Source of the DNA: Scleromitrula shiraiana
Taxonomy: Eukaryota > Ascomycota > Leotiomycetes > Helotiales > Sclerotiniaceae
DNA length: 64,000 bases
NCBI GenBank assembly: GCA_028455995.1
Contig: JABELC010000006.1
Coordinates: 2,294,001-2,358,000 of the forward strand
Direction: 5' to 3'
Positions 44,747 to 55,293 of the stretch are shown here, piece by piece; within the stretch, counting starts at the first letter, position 1; every line of letters starts with the position of its first letter. A program made the translations under genes and the position numbers. Below the pieces are notes generated by a model. The model was not told the origin of the DNA, did not search any database, and was given only the letters and a program-made list of their open reading frames with translations.

Positions 44747-46747
44747 TCATCTCCGAATGTAATAAGGGCAAGTGGAGGAAGTATTGAGTCGAGAGGATAT
44801 TTCCATCCTGAGAAATAAGGATATCTCTTCCGGATTTTCTTCATTTATCTCAATTACAGTAAGTCCATATTGAGAAAGTATATCCCGCACAAATTGCCAA
44901 TCGATTACTCTTTCAAGATGTCCGAATCTATCATTAGAATATGGGTAGGGGAAAGTCAAGCCCCGGAATTAAGGTTTCAGATACTGCGTCTGACCACGAT
45001 CCCGGAATGCAGTGCTGAGATATGGAAACTCTAGCTTGAGAGATCATGTTAAGAGCCTGATAACTGATAGTAGAGCCAACCCCCAATATTATCTCGACAA
45101 TTTTCGCATTCCAATCTAGTGCCTTGTAGAAGTCATTGAAAAATCCGTCACAGAGTCCATGAATGAACTCGTAACAGAGTTCATTCCGTGACTTATAAGA
45201 GAGCCCTTCAAAAAGCTGCGGCATACCAGCGTATAAAACTTCATCAAAAGCGCCTTGAATGAGGTTTTATATTCATCCTGCATGTAAAAGAGCTTCTCGA
45301 AGGATCATAGACTGGTGTATTTCGATGGAGAATTGCATCGCAGAGAAGTAGCATATTCCACCAAATGCATTGAAATCAAACTTTTTTGGCCTTGTAGTTG
45401 GATTATATCCCTGTTTGATTAAAATAGCCATCTTCTTCATACAGCATTCTTTGGCAGGGATTCTCCACAAATGTCAAGCGTATAATAAGCTATAAAACGA
45501 CAATGATGTATCGTCGTCGTATGGGATGTTGTAGAAGAACAAATCCTGTCATATGGAGAAGCTAACCGATTAGCGAAAAGTTGTTTGATATCAGTTAGAT
45601 TATAGCTATTGATTGCAATGTGAAGCGGAGAGTTGGGTGAAACAATGTTATAAACGGTGAGATTCATGGAAGGATATAGGTTATAAGCTTGTTTCAGAAT
45701 TTGAAGCTGCACAATCAGATTCCATAAGGAAAGCTTCACGCGACACTCTATTGTCGTGTTTCTTCCTAAACTAGTCAGATTACCTTTCAGACTGTCTTGG
45801 GGCGACGAGGCCTCAGAAATGATGTTTTCTACATTGAGGAAAGGGACCCAAGAGGATATTTGAGATGAATATCGCCGCTGCACTTTTGTGACATCGAGTA
45901 TTGGTTTTGATACGGGAGTAGATGCACTGGAGATTATTGAATCTTATATCACTTGTATTGGCAATCGTGTGACCTGTGATGTATTTTCGTATGCAGTCAA
46001 AAGAGCTTGGGCGGTTGCAACTTTGACTGGACCCACAGCTCTTTCGAAGTCAGAAATCCTCCCGAAAGGTTTCTGACTACTGATGCTATTGTCAAAATCA
46101 TACACTTTGATTGCCTTACTTCAGACAATACTTCTTGTCCATGAAGAGCTGTTTGACTGACGAGTTGCTCGGTATTGATTGTAGACTGGTTTATAGTATC
46201 TAGTGTGTTAATGGCCCCAGCGATACTATTATTTTGTTTATCTAGTAAAGCACTTTTTCAATATTAGTACTTTGGCTTCGTATATCAATAAACTACAGAG
46301 TACCTACAGGGAGATGTTGTGGCAGATAACTAGCACTTGTGTTTTTGCCCTTTCCATGCATTGAAATTTTGAATTGAAAATTGTCTTTCTGATTGCGAAT
46401 CTTGGCGTCTTCCACCATTCAATCTGGCCATCGCTGTTAGCTTTTTTTTTGTACCCATCTAGTTCTATTTTAAGGCTATCAATGATTCGAATGCATTGTT
46501 TTAGAGATGGGCGATATTGCGAGGTCGTAAGTATGCTGTTATCCTGCGGTATGGTGTGCATAAGATCCGATATTTTTCGTATGGTGTTTGACAAGATTTC
46601 GAGTTCTGTTGCAAGAGATTGGATCTCTGAAGGCGCGTTTTTGACATCTGCTAAGAACTCTTTCAAATGCAAGCAGCCGGACATAATTTAACCTCTCAAA
46701 CCAGTAAAACCAACCACACTAGCAGCAAGCGATATTGGATCTCCCAT
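44747..46747 (-). pseudogene. Fungal STAND/ankyrin-type protein, broken
   Basis: The minus strand starts at 46747 with MGDPISLAASVVGFTGL, the usual opening of the fungal N-terminal domain found in front of NACHT, ankyrin or Pfs-type proteins. After 19 codons an in-frame TAA (46688-46690) follows, then the same frame continues with SGCLHLKEFLADVKNAPSEIQ, exactly the family pattern. Later pieces (INQSTINTEQLVSQTALHGQEVL, SPLHIAINSYNLTDIKQLF, an ankyrin-like unit) are spread over different frames down to about 44747. Some breaks will be introns, but the early stop is hard to explain so, because no GT-AG pair removes only it. Proteins of this kind take part in non-self recognition or have unknown roles. 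Probably non-functional. Confidence 0.6.
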
Positions 46748-47812
46748 TATGATACCAACGAGATGAATGGTGAATCTGGATGTTGGATGTTTAACTTACA
46801 TATATTTGAATGGTGAATGTATCACAAGAAGACCAAGAATTGTTAAGCCACCATTCAGCCTGATGTAAAGTAGTACAGATTCTGATGACACCCTTCCTCT
46901 AAGTGCCGCAACTAAGCCAACTTCGAATCATATAAAAATCAGCGACTCAGTATTCACCGACTTGCTTCCTAGACTGCAGAAATATTGCAAAACGTCGGAG
47001 TTTTTAATATGCGGCTTCGAATCGCAATGATACAAGTGAATGAACTCAACGGCCTTGAGTTGATTATAACCAAACTTTCAACTCCGCCACTGTAAATAGC
47101 CATGTGTGCGACTTAAGAAGCAGGCTCAGGGCCTTCATCTGTATGTCATTCTATTCATGGGTCTCAAACTTGGTGAAGTAAATGTCAAACGAGCACTCTA
47201 GAAAAACTTAAAAACATGGTGATGTCGGCCTAATGGTGCCCCGCCTTGTAACGAATGTTGCGGCGGACATTTCGAATATATTGGCCAATTTAGAGGAATA
47301 TGACATAAATAAAACGGATAAGCCCTTTAAGAATATGCTACTTAGCCACATCTTGTTTTATAGATAGCATATCGAGTATCATTGACATGAATCAGTAATA
47401 CGATGCCTCGTTCTTGCTGACATTGGCACTTGCCCTGGGACGATATAGAGATCAAATCTCAGATGGTTGAAATACTTTTGTGAAAGAAGGATGATCAATT
47501 GTTGGAGATTTAAATTTAAGTGAGGAAATCTCAGGCTCAAGTATCCTCCAGGAAATTATTCATGTAGATCTTGAAGTATAGATATCAATGTAAGATCTTA
47601 GTAAACAATTCAAATCTAAAGCATCAGCATTCAATTCATAACCAGACATCTCGGCCGCACTCACCGCTAGCGCGAACCCGGAAAAATAACCCCACCATAC
47701 TATTCTCGACCTCGACATCCATTATACTGAACAATCAAGAACATTAATTCCAAACAAACAACAAAACCAAATACAACACCACATATAAAACAAAATCAAA
47801 GTATCCCCGAAA
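46748..47812. other. Intergenic region
   Basis: About 1.1 kb between the broken ankyrin-type gene and TMA22. No open frame of note; the last 150 nt are A/C-rich and form the TMA22 leader. Confidence 0.5.
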
Positions 47813-48672
47813 ATGGCAGATGTAGAAGAGCAAACTACTGGTTCCACAGAACCTCAATCAAGAAATGTAACTTATTGCGGAGGTAAGAAAAACCAGAACC
47901 CCGCCATTGTAATTTTCCCCTCACTTCATGAAGCTAATTACAATTATGATTCGCAGTCTGCTCGTTACCACCAGAGGTACGATTTAAATATCCCAGCGAG
48001 CCCGACTTAATCTCAAAATGTCTATCATACTAATCCATGGAGGAAATAGTATTGTGAATATGGAGGCACAGTAAAGAGATGTCAAGAATGGCTCGAGAAG
48101 AAGTACCCCGCTCTATACGAACAATTATGGTCTGAAGGTACATATATACATATTTTTCTCTCTTCCACACCCTACAACCCCAAGATACCTTGCACCGCAG
48201 GAGAACCCAGCTCAAATATATATACATTAACTAACCAACCAACCCTCTCCTAGATGCCCTCGCAGCCGCAACCTCCACCCTCTCCGTCGACGCCCAAAAA
48301 CGCGCCGAAAAAGACGCCCACAAAAAAGCCCTCAAAGCCTCCGCCGCCGAAGCCAAACACCTGGAAACGCTCTCCTCCTCACGAATCCGCATCAAGCGAG
48401 TCGAGCGCACCAAGCGCAAATTCGTAACCGAAGTACAGGGTCTCGAAGCCTTCGGGCTAGATCTCAAGAAGGTGGCTAAGGAGTTTGGAAGCAAGTTTGC
48501 GACGGGCAGTAGTGTGACGAAGGTGGCTGGAGGCGGACAGGAAATTACGGTGCAGGGGGATGTGAGTTTGGATGTTAAGGAGTTTATTATAGGGCAGTGG
48601 AAGGAGATTCCTAAGGAGAATATTGTGCTTGAGGAGCCGAAGAAGAAGAAGGCGGCGGATGCGGAGGCGTAG
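47813..48672 (+). CDS. tma22: Translation machinery-associated protein 22 (DENR homologue)
   Basis: Ribosome-associated SUI1-domain protein; with Tma20 (MCT-1) it acts in recycling of 40S subunits and re-initiation. Four exons (47813-47882, 47957-47976, 48050-48137, 48254-48672), one only 20 nt long, give 198 aa, the family length. The N-terminal zinc-binding part has VTYCGGVCSLPPEYCEYGG...KRCQEWL (four or more Cys), followed by a Lys/Ala-rich linker and the C-terminal SUI1 fold: IRIKRVERTKRKFVTEVQGLEAFG, KEFGSKFATGSSVTK, EITVQGDVSLDVKEFI. It ends with a Lys/Ala-rich tail. All key blocks are intact. Confidence 0.95.
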
Positions 48673-48991
48673 GGGGGATGTGTTTCAGAGAGGAAATGTG
48701 ATGTGATGTGGAGTTGTTATGAGAGATTGATTGGGTTCGGGTTGGGAGTTGTGAATTAACTTTATTGTGTATCCTCATATGCTAAAATGGCTCACTGTAA
48801 TGAATTTTCTTCGGGTGATAAATAGAATAAGTACATGTCATTTATGTATCTCTCTTTCAAGACGTAATAAGTACATCAAGTAACCAAAACCAACCAATCA
48901 ACCAAACTCCAACGCTAAGTATGCAAGAATCATCATTGATATCCACAAATCGATCAACTTAAACAAGAATCCCAACTTCCCATGAGAAGAA
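48673..48991. other. Convergent 3' intergenic region
   Basis: About 320 nt between the stop codons of TMA22 and the Borealin-like gene. Contains AATAAG/AATAGAATAAG-type sequences that could serve as poly(A) signals; nothing else. Confidence 0.45.
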
Positions 48992-50187
48992 TCATGCCCT
49001 CTTCCTCAGCACCCTCCCACCAGTCGCAACACTAGCCGATTTAGCAGCAGGAACGTTCTTCGCAGCACCCATCCCCTTAATCGCGCCCATAACTGACTTC
49101 TTAGCCGGAGCTTTCTTGACTGGTACTGGTTTCCTAACAATCGTTGTCCCAGTACTAGTATCACTATGTTCACTGAAACTACCTCTTCCTTTACCCGTCT
49201 TTGGTGCGGAGCCTGTTGACGTAACGGTCGTTCTCTTTCCCCGACCGGTTGCTGCTCCGGCTGGGTTGGTGTGGGGGGATATTTTTCGGGTTCCTGCTGC
49301 TCGTGTGGGTTTGGGTTTGTCAGGCATACTGGCTAGTAGATTTGCTGCGCCGATGGGGGCGATGGATGCGGTGGGTTTGAATGGTGAAAGGGGACGCGAC
49401 AGTGGTCGAATGGGAGAGAATGGTAGAGTTCGGGAATTTGCTGATCTTGGCGAAAGTACTTGATTTGGGTGATGATCTTTGATACGTGATGTGGTTCGTT
49501 CAGGTAGGATAGGACCAGCCTTTGATCTCTTCTTGGGGTTCTCAACATTCTCGTTCTCTTTATCCAAGCGTGCCTCATCACTACTATATATTAGTAACAT
49601 ATCTTCGTTAAGAGAATATAATGCATACCTAGTTCGTTTCGCAACACGTGCAGGAGCGGGACTTTGACGCGTACTGGGACCCGGTTGACTCTCCTCCACC
49701 AATACTTTCTTATGAGAGTTTTTAGGAGGAACTGGAGGGCCTAATGGTGATCGAGTTGCATTCGCGATAGCATTATTAAGCTTCATCCATAACTCTCCCA
49801 TATCTTTTCGACGAAATGATATTGGAATACGATTAACGCGAATTTCAATACGCGTCTTCAATCCTTGTGCTTGCACATTATATTGTGCACGAAGCTTTCT
49901 GGCGCGTTCAGTAACTATTCAAATTGTAAATTAGCAAGAAGTTACATGTGTTATTGGTCTGAAAGTGCCTTACCCTCAAGCTGCAAGTTGTCTATTAGAG
50001 CTTGCTTTTGTCCCAAGGTTATTTCCATAACTGGGTCTTTTCTAGAGGGGGTTCGAGTTGGTGTTTTTGTGACATCTTTTTCCATTTTTGCAAGGGCCAA
50101 TTGAGGGGATTGAGGAACTTCTTGGATTTCTGAAGAAACTGTAGATTCGATTGACTTGCGAGTCTTTTTCGATCGAGTTGGTGGCAT
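48992..50187 (-). CDS. Borealin/Nbl1-like chromosomal passenger protein
   Basis: The N-terminal part matches the Borealin N-terminal helix, which bundles with INCENP and Survivin in the chromosomal passenger complex (Aurora B): KQALIDNLQLEVTERARKLRAQY, LKTRIEIRVNRIPISFR, MGELWMKL. Three exons (50187-49974, 49914-49629, 49583-48992) give 363 aa. The second intron (45 nt, GTATGC...TTACTAAT...TAG) keeps the frame open if retained, which would add 15 residues. The rest is disordered and basic, with Ser/Pro/Thr-rich stretches (SPRSANSRTLPFSPIRPLSRPL) that look like kinase targets, and ends GGRVLRKRA. Budding yeast Nbl1 is only about 70 aa; the long tail is usual for filamentous fungi. It acts in the nucleus/kinetochore by analogy. 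Confidence 0.82.
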
Positions 50188-50766
50188 GTTTTATATGTAT
50201 AATTGGTGTGTTACGAGAGAATAGGACGTTAATTCGAGTTTGTTGAGAGTTGAGCTATTAATATGAATAATATTAAGAATCCTTTCCAGTTACACCGGTA
50301 CGAATATCCCTTTGGCCGTATGGTTTCTTTTCTGATGTTGTTGTTGTTGAATGAATATTTATTATTTGTATGTTGACTTGAAGAGTAAACAAATTTTGGT
50401 GTTCTTCCAATCGATGGAAATCCATTCCCTTTGCATTAAACAGAAATTGATGTGAATGGCTTACCAAGGATTCCTACCGAAGCTAATACACTAATAACAC
50501 TAATAATAATGCTGTAACCTTACGCGCAAACCATAGCTACCTTAAAGGCTTATTATTATATTAACCTTCAACATTAATAAGAACAACTCCAGCTTAATAA
50601 AACATCATCGTCGCTATTCATTTCTTCTAATTAACTCAACCATCTCCAACAAAACTTCTTTTTGATTTTTACATACCATCTCCAAAGGTCAACTTTCTAT
50701 CTATATCCAATCCACCTAAATACCTCCCTCATACATATAAAGCCCAACCGCAACCCATCAAACAAG
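50188..50766. other. Divergent promoter region
   Basis: About 580 nt between the start of the Borealin-like gene and RPN10, AT-rich with many TAATAA elements and a GTTGTT run near 50337. It should carry both promoters; the last 100 nt are pyrimidine-rich. Confidence 0.5.
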
Positions 50767-51726
50767 ATGGTTCTCGAAGCAGTAATGGTAGTAGTGGACA
50801 ATAGCGAAAGTAGTCGAAATGGAGATTATACACCAACCCGCTATGAAGCCCAATCCGACGCAGTCTCTCTAATCTTTTCCGCCATCACCCAAGCCAATCC
50901 TGAATCCTCCGTTGGTTTAATGTCTATGGGTGGGAAAGGACCCGAGGTCCTCGTCACTTTAACTACCGATCATGGTAAGATTCTAGAGGGTTTACATCGA
51001 ACCAAGACCAAGATTCGTGGGGGAAGTCATTTGGCTACTGGTATTCAAATCGCTGGTGTATGTTCTTTGTCTTTTATCTTTCTCTCTAAGCATCTAAGCT
51101 TCTGAGAAGATGCTTATCTGATATATTTATAATAGTTGGCTCTTAAACATCGACAAAACAAATCCCAACGTCAACGTATAATCGTGTTTACCTGTTCGCC
51201 CGTCCCCGAAGATGAAAAGACCCTCGTTAAACTTGCGAAAAAGATGAAGAAGAATAATGTTTCGATCGATTTCGTTGTATTTGGAGAGGTTGATGATGAT
51301 GTTACGAAGAAATTAACGGCCTTCAATGAGAATGTTAAGGGAGGTGATGGATCACATCTTGCTATTATCCATCCTGGACCAGGACTTCTCAGCGATCAGT
51401 TAGTTACATCGCCGATTTTGAGTGGAGATGGTATGGCGGGTGCTGGTGGTATGGGAGGTGCGGAAGCTGGTGGTGATGCGGGTGGATTCGAATTCGGGTT
51501 CGATCCCAGTGTTGATCCGGAGTTAGCTTTGGCTTTGAGAATGAGTATGGAAGAAGAAAAGGCTAGATTGGAGAAGCAGAACAAGGAGGCCGCGGATGCA
51601 GAGGCAAAGGCTGCATTGCCGGAAATCAAGGAAGAAGATGAAGCTTCACAACCATTATTGAACAAAAATGGTGAGGCAAGTGGTGATAAAAAGGATGATG
51701 ATGGAGATAAGATGGATACGGCATAG
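50767..51726 (+). CDS. rpn10: 26S proteasome regulatory subunit Rpn10
   Basis: Ubiquitin receptor of the proteasome 19S lid/base. Two exons (50767-51057, 51136-51726; 78-nt intron) give 293 aa. Residues 1-190 form the von Willebrand A domain (MVLEAVMVVVDNSESSRNGDYTPTR, GGSHLATGIQIAGLALKHRQNK, IIVFTCSPV, VSIDFVVFGE). A ubiquitin-interacting motif lies at about 224-244 (DPELALALRMSMEEEKAR), single as in yeast rather than double as in animals. The acidic/Lys-rich C-terminus is disordered. The ATG at 50767 starts the conserved MVLE; the open frame extends upstream, but without conserved sequence. Confidence 0.96.
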
Positions 51727-52081
51727 ATTTGATATGAATTGATGGATGGATGGTTTGATGAATGAGTGGCTGGGACTTGCATGGAAAGCTGGCGTTTGGT
51801 ATGTACCAGTAGATATCATAAAACAATGGTATTTGGCTCTTATGAACAAGTCATTTCTAATTTGTATACTCCTAAACTCCTATCATGACTCTTTATGTCA
51901 TTCCCTGTGATATCTATCACCGATCAATCAGTGCTACCATATGCCATGCCCTTCTATACCCGTTATATCTAAGATACTATCCACCGTCCTCCAACCCATC
52001 ATCATCAACGTCCCATCATCATCAACGTCCCATCTCAACCAAAATTCCATCTTCCTACTCCCCTGTCATCCCAAAAACACC
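51727..52081. other. Convergent 3' intergenic region
   Basis: About 355 nt between RPN10 and TRS23 stop codons, with an imperfect direct repeat CATCATCAACGTCCCATC (about 51998-52033). No gene. Confidence 0.5.
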
Positions 52082-52736
52082 CTACCTCCCACTATTAACC
52101 CCCCTAACCCACATCTCCACCCTCCTCTCAAACCTCTCACACCTAACCGGCATCTCCAACTGATAAAACGGATTCTTCATCACATAATCCGCATACAACT
52201 CATAAATCTTCTTAAGCGTCGCCTCCGTATTCGGCTGTCCCGGCTCCGTAAACAGTAGAAACTTCGTCCCAGTAAGGGTCTGAAAACATTGTAGACGGAA
52301 AAGTGAGGTTTCGAGGACTTCGATTCCGGAGGGGGGAGGTCCGCGCTCGTCCGGGTAGGCGCTGCTGGATATGGAGGAGAGCGTAGAGAGGGTTTTCGTG
52401 TGCGTGCTGGAGGTGGTGGTGTTGGAGGGGTGGGTGGAGGTCGTGGGGATGGGGGAGAGACGGGTGGATATTGCGTGGACGCTGGGAAGGGTTGTTAGAA
52501 TATGGAATTGAGAAGAGGGGGGGATAGAGGAATAGAAGTATGTACCCGTGAAATGTTCCGGCTAGGACGAGATAATCGTTTATAGATAGCTTATTTAATC
52601 CATCTGCGAAATCTTTTTGGTAGATAAGTCCACCGGCTTTATTGATTATCGTTAATGCGAAAACAACCCTTCATTGTTAGCTGAATGTGTGGTAGATGGT
52701 GGGTAGACTGTCTATTTCGATCTTGAGTACTTACAT
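52082..52736 (-). CDS. trs23: TRAPP complex subunit Trs23 (TRAPPC4)
   Basis: Core subunit of the TRAPP complex, the exchange factor for Ypt1 in ER-Golgi traffic. Exons 52736-52735, 52668-52546 and 52481-52082 (introns 66 and 64 nt) give 174 aa with the frame kept. The start codon is split: AT lies before the first intron (donor GTAAGT) and G after it (acceptor AATGAAG), which yields the family start MVVFALTIINKAGGLIYQ. Other blocks: LNKLSINDYLVLAGTFHGVHAI, GIEVLETSLFRLQCFQTLTGTKFLLFT, IYELYADYVMKNPFYQLEMPVRCERFE. No other ATG in the second exon is in this frame. A Ser/Thr-rich loop (SPIPTTSTHPSNTTTSSTH) replaces the PDZ-like insert of some members. Confidence 0.92.
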
Positions 52737-53316
52737 ATTGAATAGATGAGATGCGATGCGATGCGCGCACGCCAAACAGAACAGGACAGAATTGGGAGAG
52801 AATTCGATACAGTAAGGAATTGTCACTAATATATCTCAATTCTTTCTTATTTTCAATTGAAGAGAAGATAATCTTTCATACTTTTCCCCTAAATCGATTA
52901 TTTGTATTTACTTACATTCACTTTGAAGCTCTCACCACGGAGATTCAAGATGGTACATTCCGAATAAGGCTAGTTTTAAGCCTTAGAACTAAAAGTTTCC
53001 CCGGATTTTTCTAGCCCTAGGATTTTGACCATCCATCTGTAGATCTCGAACCTTTCTTTCTTTCTTTCAAGTCCAACACCAAAAATAAAATACGTTATTT
53101 TTTTCCCCCAAAACCCAACTGTATCTTGTCGCATTATCACGCAGGACAGATACTTGATCACTCTCGTTCGTCGTATACACGCTTATCAGTTTCGCGCATA
53201 ACTCCAATCTTCACCTACATCAACTCGCGCATTCTCCCATTCATCTAAACCCTCACTCACCCCTCACCCCTCACCTCCACTCCTACCCCGAAACCAAACA
53301 AAAACAAACCAAAAAA
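52737..53316. other. Divergent promoter region
   Basis: About 580 nt between TRS23 and RPB4 starts; includes a CTTT run (53054-53069) and a strongly C-rich leader (ACCCCTCACCCCTCACC) before RPB4. Confidence 0.5.
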
Positions 53317-53929
53317 ATGTCCAACCCAGCACCTACCTCCCGTTCGCGCGCCGCCCCCGCCGGCGATGAAGAAGCCTCCAGCGTGCTCAAACTCGGCGAA
53401 TTTCAAGAAGTCGAAGCACTCACCCATTCCGAAGCCGCACTAGTTATCAACGCGCTCGTCACCAAGCGTCGGGCGGATCGCAGAAATGTTAACGAGACGG
53501 AGATTTTGAGTAAGACGCAGGATTATTTGGATCATTTCGCGAGGTTTAAGAGGAAGGAGAATGTGGAGGCTGTGGAGAGGTTGTTGGGGAGTAGGGCGGG
53601 GTTGGCGAAGTTTGAGAGGGCGCAGCTGGGTGAGTTTTTTTCTTCTTTGTGGTTTTTATTTGAGGGGGTGGGATGGGGTAGAGGGAGCATGGTATTTGGG
53701 GAAAGAGGTGGGGAGTGAGGGATGGAGATGGGATGGATATCGGGTTGAAAATGGAGTCGAGGGCTATGACTAGGGATTGACTGCTAACATAAACGGAATA
53801 GGTTCGTTATGTTGTGATACCGCCGAAGAAGCAAAGACATTAATTCCAAGTCTACAAGACAAGATCAGCGACGACGAATTACAAGAGCTTTTAGATGAAA
53901 TTACAAAGTTGATGGGATATGGAAACTAA
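53317..53929 (+). CDS. rpb4: DNA-directed RNA polymerase II subunit Rpb4
   Basis: Rpb4 forms the stalk of RNA polymerase II with Rpb7 and links transcription to initiation and mRNA fate. Two exons (53317-53629, 53802-53929; a long 172-nt intron) give 146 aa. Family blocks: ASSVLKLGEFQEVEALTHSEAALVI, ETEILSKTQDYLDHFARFKRKENVEAVERLL, FERAQLGSLCCDTAEEAKTLIPSLQ, and the C-terminal DDELQELLDEITKLMGY. The length matches the compact form of filamentous fungi and animals (yeast is longer). The N-terminus is short and basic/Ala-rich. Confidence 0.95.
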
Positions 53930-55293
53930 GCAAAAGGAGATGATGGACTAAACCATTTGAAGCCAGTCAGAGCAGCGCAGATACTTGATGATTGGACAAT
54001 ATATTTCCTTTCATCAATCGTCCATAAAAGTCATACATACAAAAATTATTTAATACGAGAGAGACAGATTCGAATGAGAAAAGGCAGCACAGAAAGGGGG
54101 AAGGAAAAGAATTCTATACAGAAGGAAGTGGCGGGATGAAAGGAGGAAAATTAAGCATGTCAATAGACTGGATGGGCAGGGCGTCGGAAATGAACATCTT
54201 ACTACTTTTTTGATAGACAGATTGGCATTATTTATGGAGTTTTCACATTACTTTACTTGACTTTCCTTTCCTTTTGTTTTCTACTTCTTCTTATATGCAT
54301 TTGGAAGGGATACATATACCGAATCCGAGGTATGCTTTCTTCTGGAGGTAAAGGGATGTTTGAATTGGACAGCATGTGATATTGTATGGAAGTCAAGGAA
54401 ATAGAGGAAGACTTTTTCGTCCAATATCGCTGGGAAAACTACAAATACAAAGTGGCTCTTGACCATCTGATCTATTTTCCTATACATTCATATTCTGAAC
54501 ATATCCTAGTTCTCATCTTTTCAGTTGTATAGCTGCTCGATTGCTTGCTTGCTTGCTCTAAACATGAGTATGAACATCTGTAACATTCAGATAGATACTC
54601 TATCATAACCTAGTTCTTCCATTCCAATATCCGCGATTCAATTAGAAGGGTATCTGCAAAGTTGCATCCCTCTATCATATCATCGCTATATAGGAAAGCT
54701 CTCCAACTACCTCTTATTCCATCTTATATTATTATATCATACATCGCAATCTGCTGTTACATACACACGAACAAATATTAAACATCTACTGAGTAGTCCG
54801 GGATCAGATCAGTTTATCCCTTCTTATAGCGATCGAAACCTCTCAATTAGTTCGTTCACGTTAAGCTCACATATCATGCTATGCCATATCATGTCATACT
54901 ATCCATATCTCTGTTTCCGTTTCCATTCATACATACATACATACATCCACCCATATAGTTACCAGCCCGGGTCCAAATTAATCCTTACCTCTATCCCTGC
55001 CATCCTAATTTGGTATCATCCATCCTATCCATCCCATCCATCCCCCATTCATGCAATACATACATACATACAATACAAGAACCAAGAAACCAAACCAAAC
55101 CAAACCAAACCAAAGAAAGGCAAGAAAAAGTATAATGCTATGAGTAGCATCTTAGATATCTGTCCAACTCCTTTTCATATGCATTTTTATACTATACCAT
55201 ACCTAGATCCAGAGCCAAAGTCAATAAAATCAATAAAAACATTTATTTTATTTACTTTTCCCTCCCCTTCCCTTAACATACTCAAAGTAATGT
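53930..55293. other. Intergenic region with short repeats
   Basis: About 1.4 kb between converging genes. Holds short CATA (54928-54945), TGCT (54542-54556) and AAACC (55088-55114) repeats. No protein-like frame or RNA gene seen. Confidence 0.5.
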
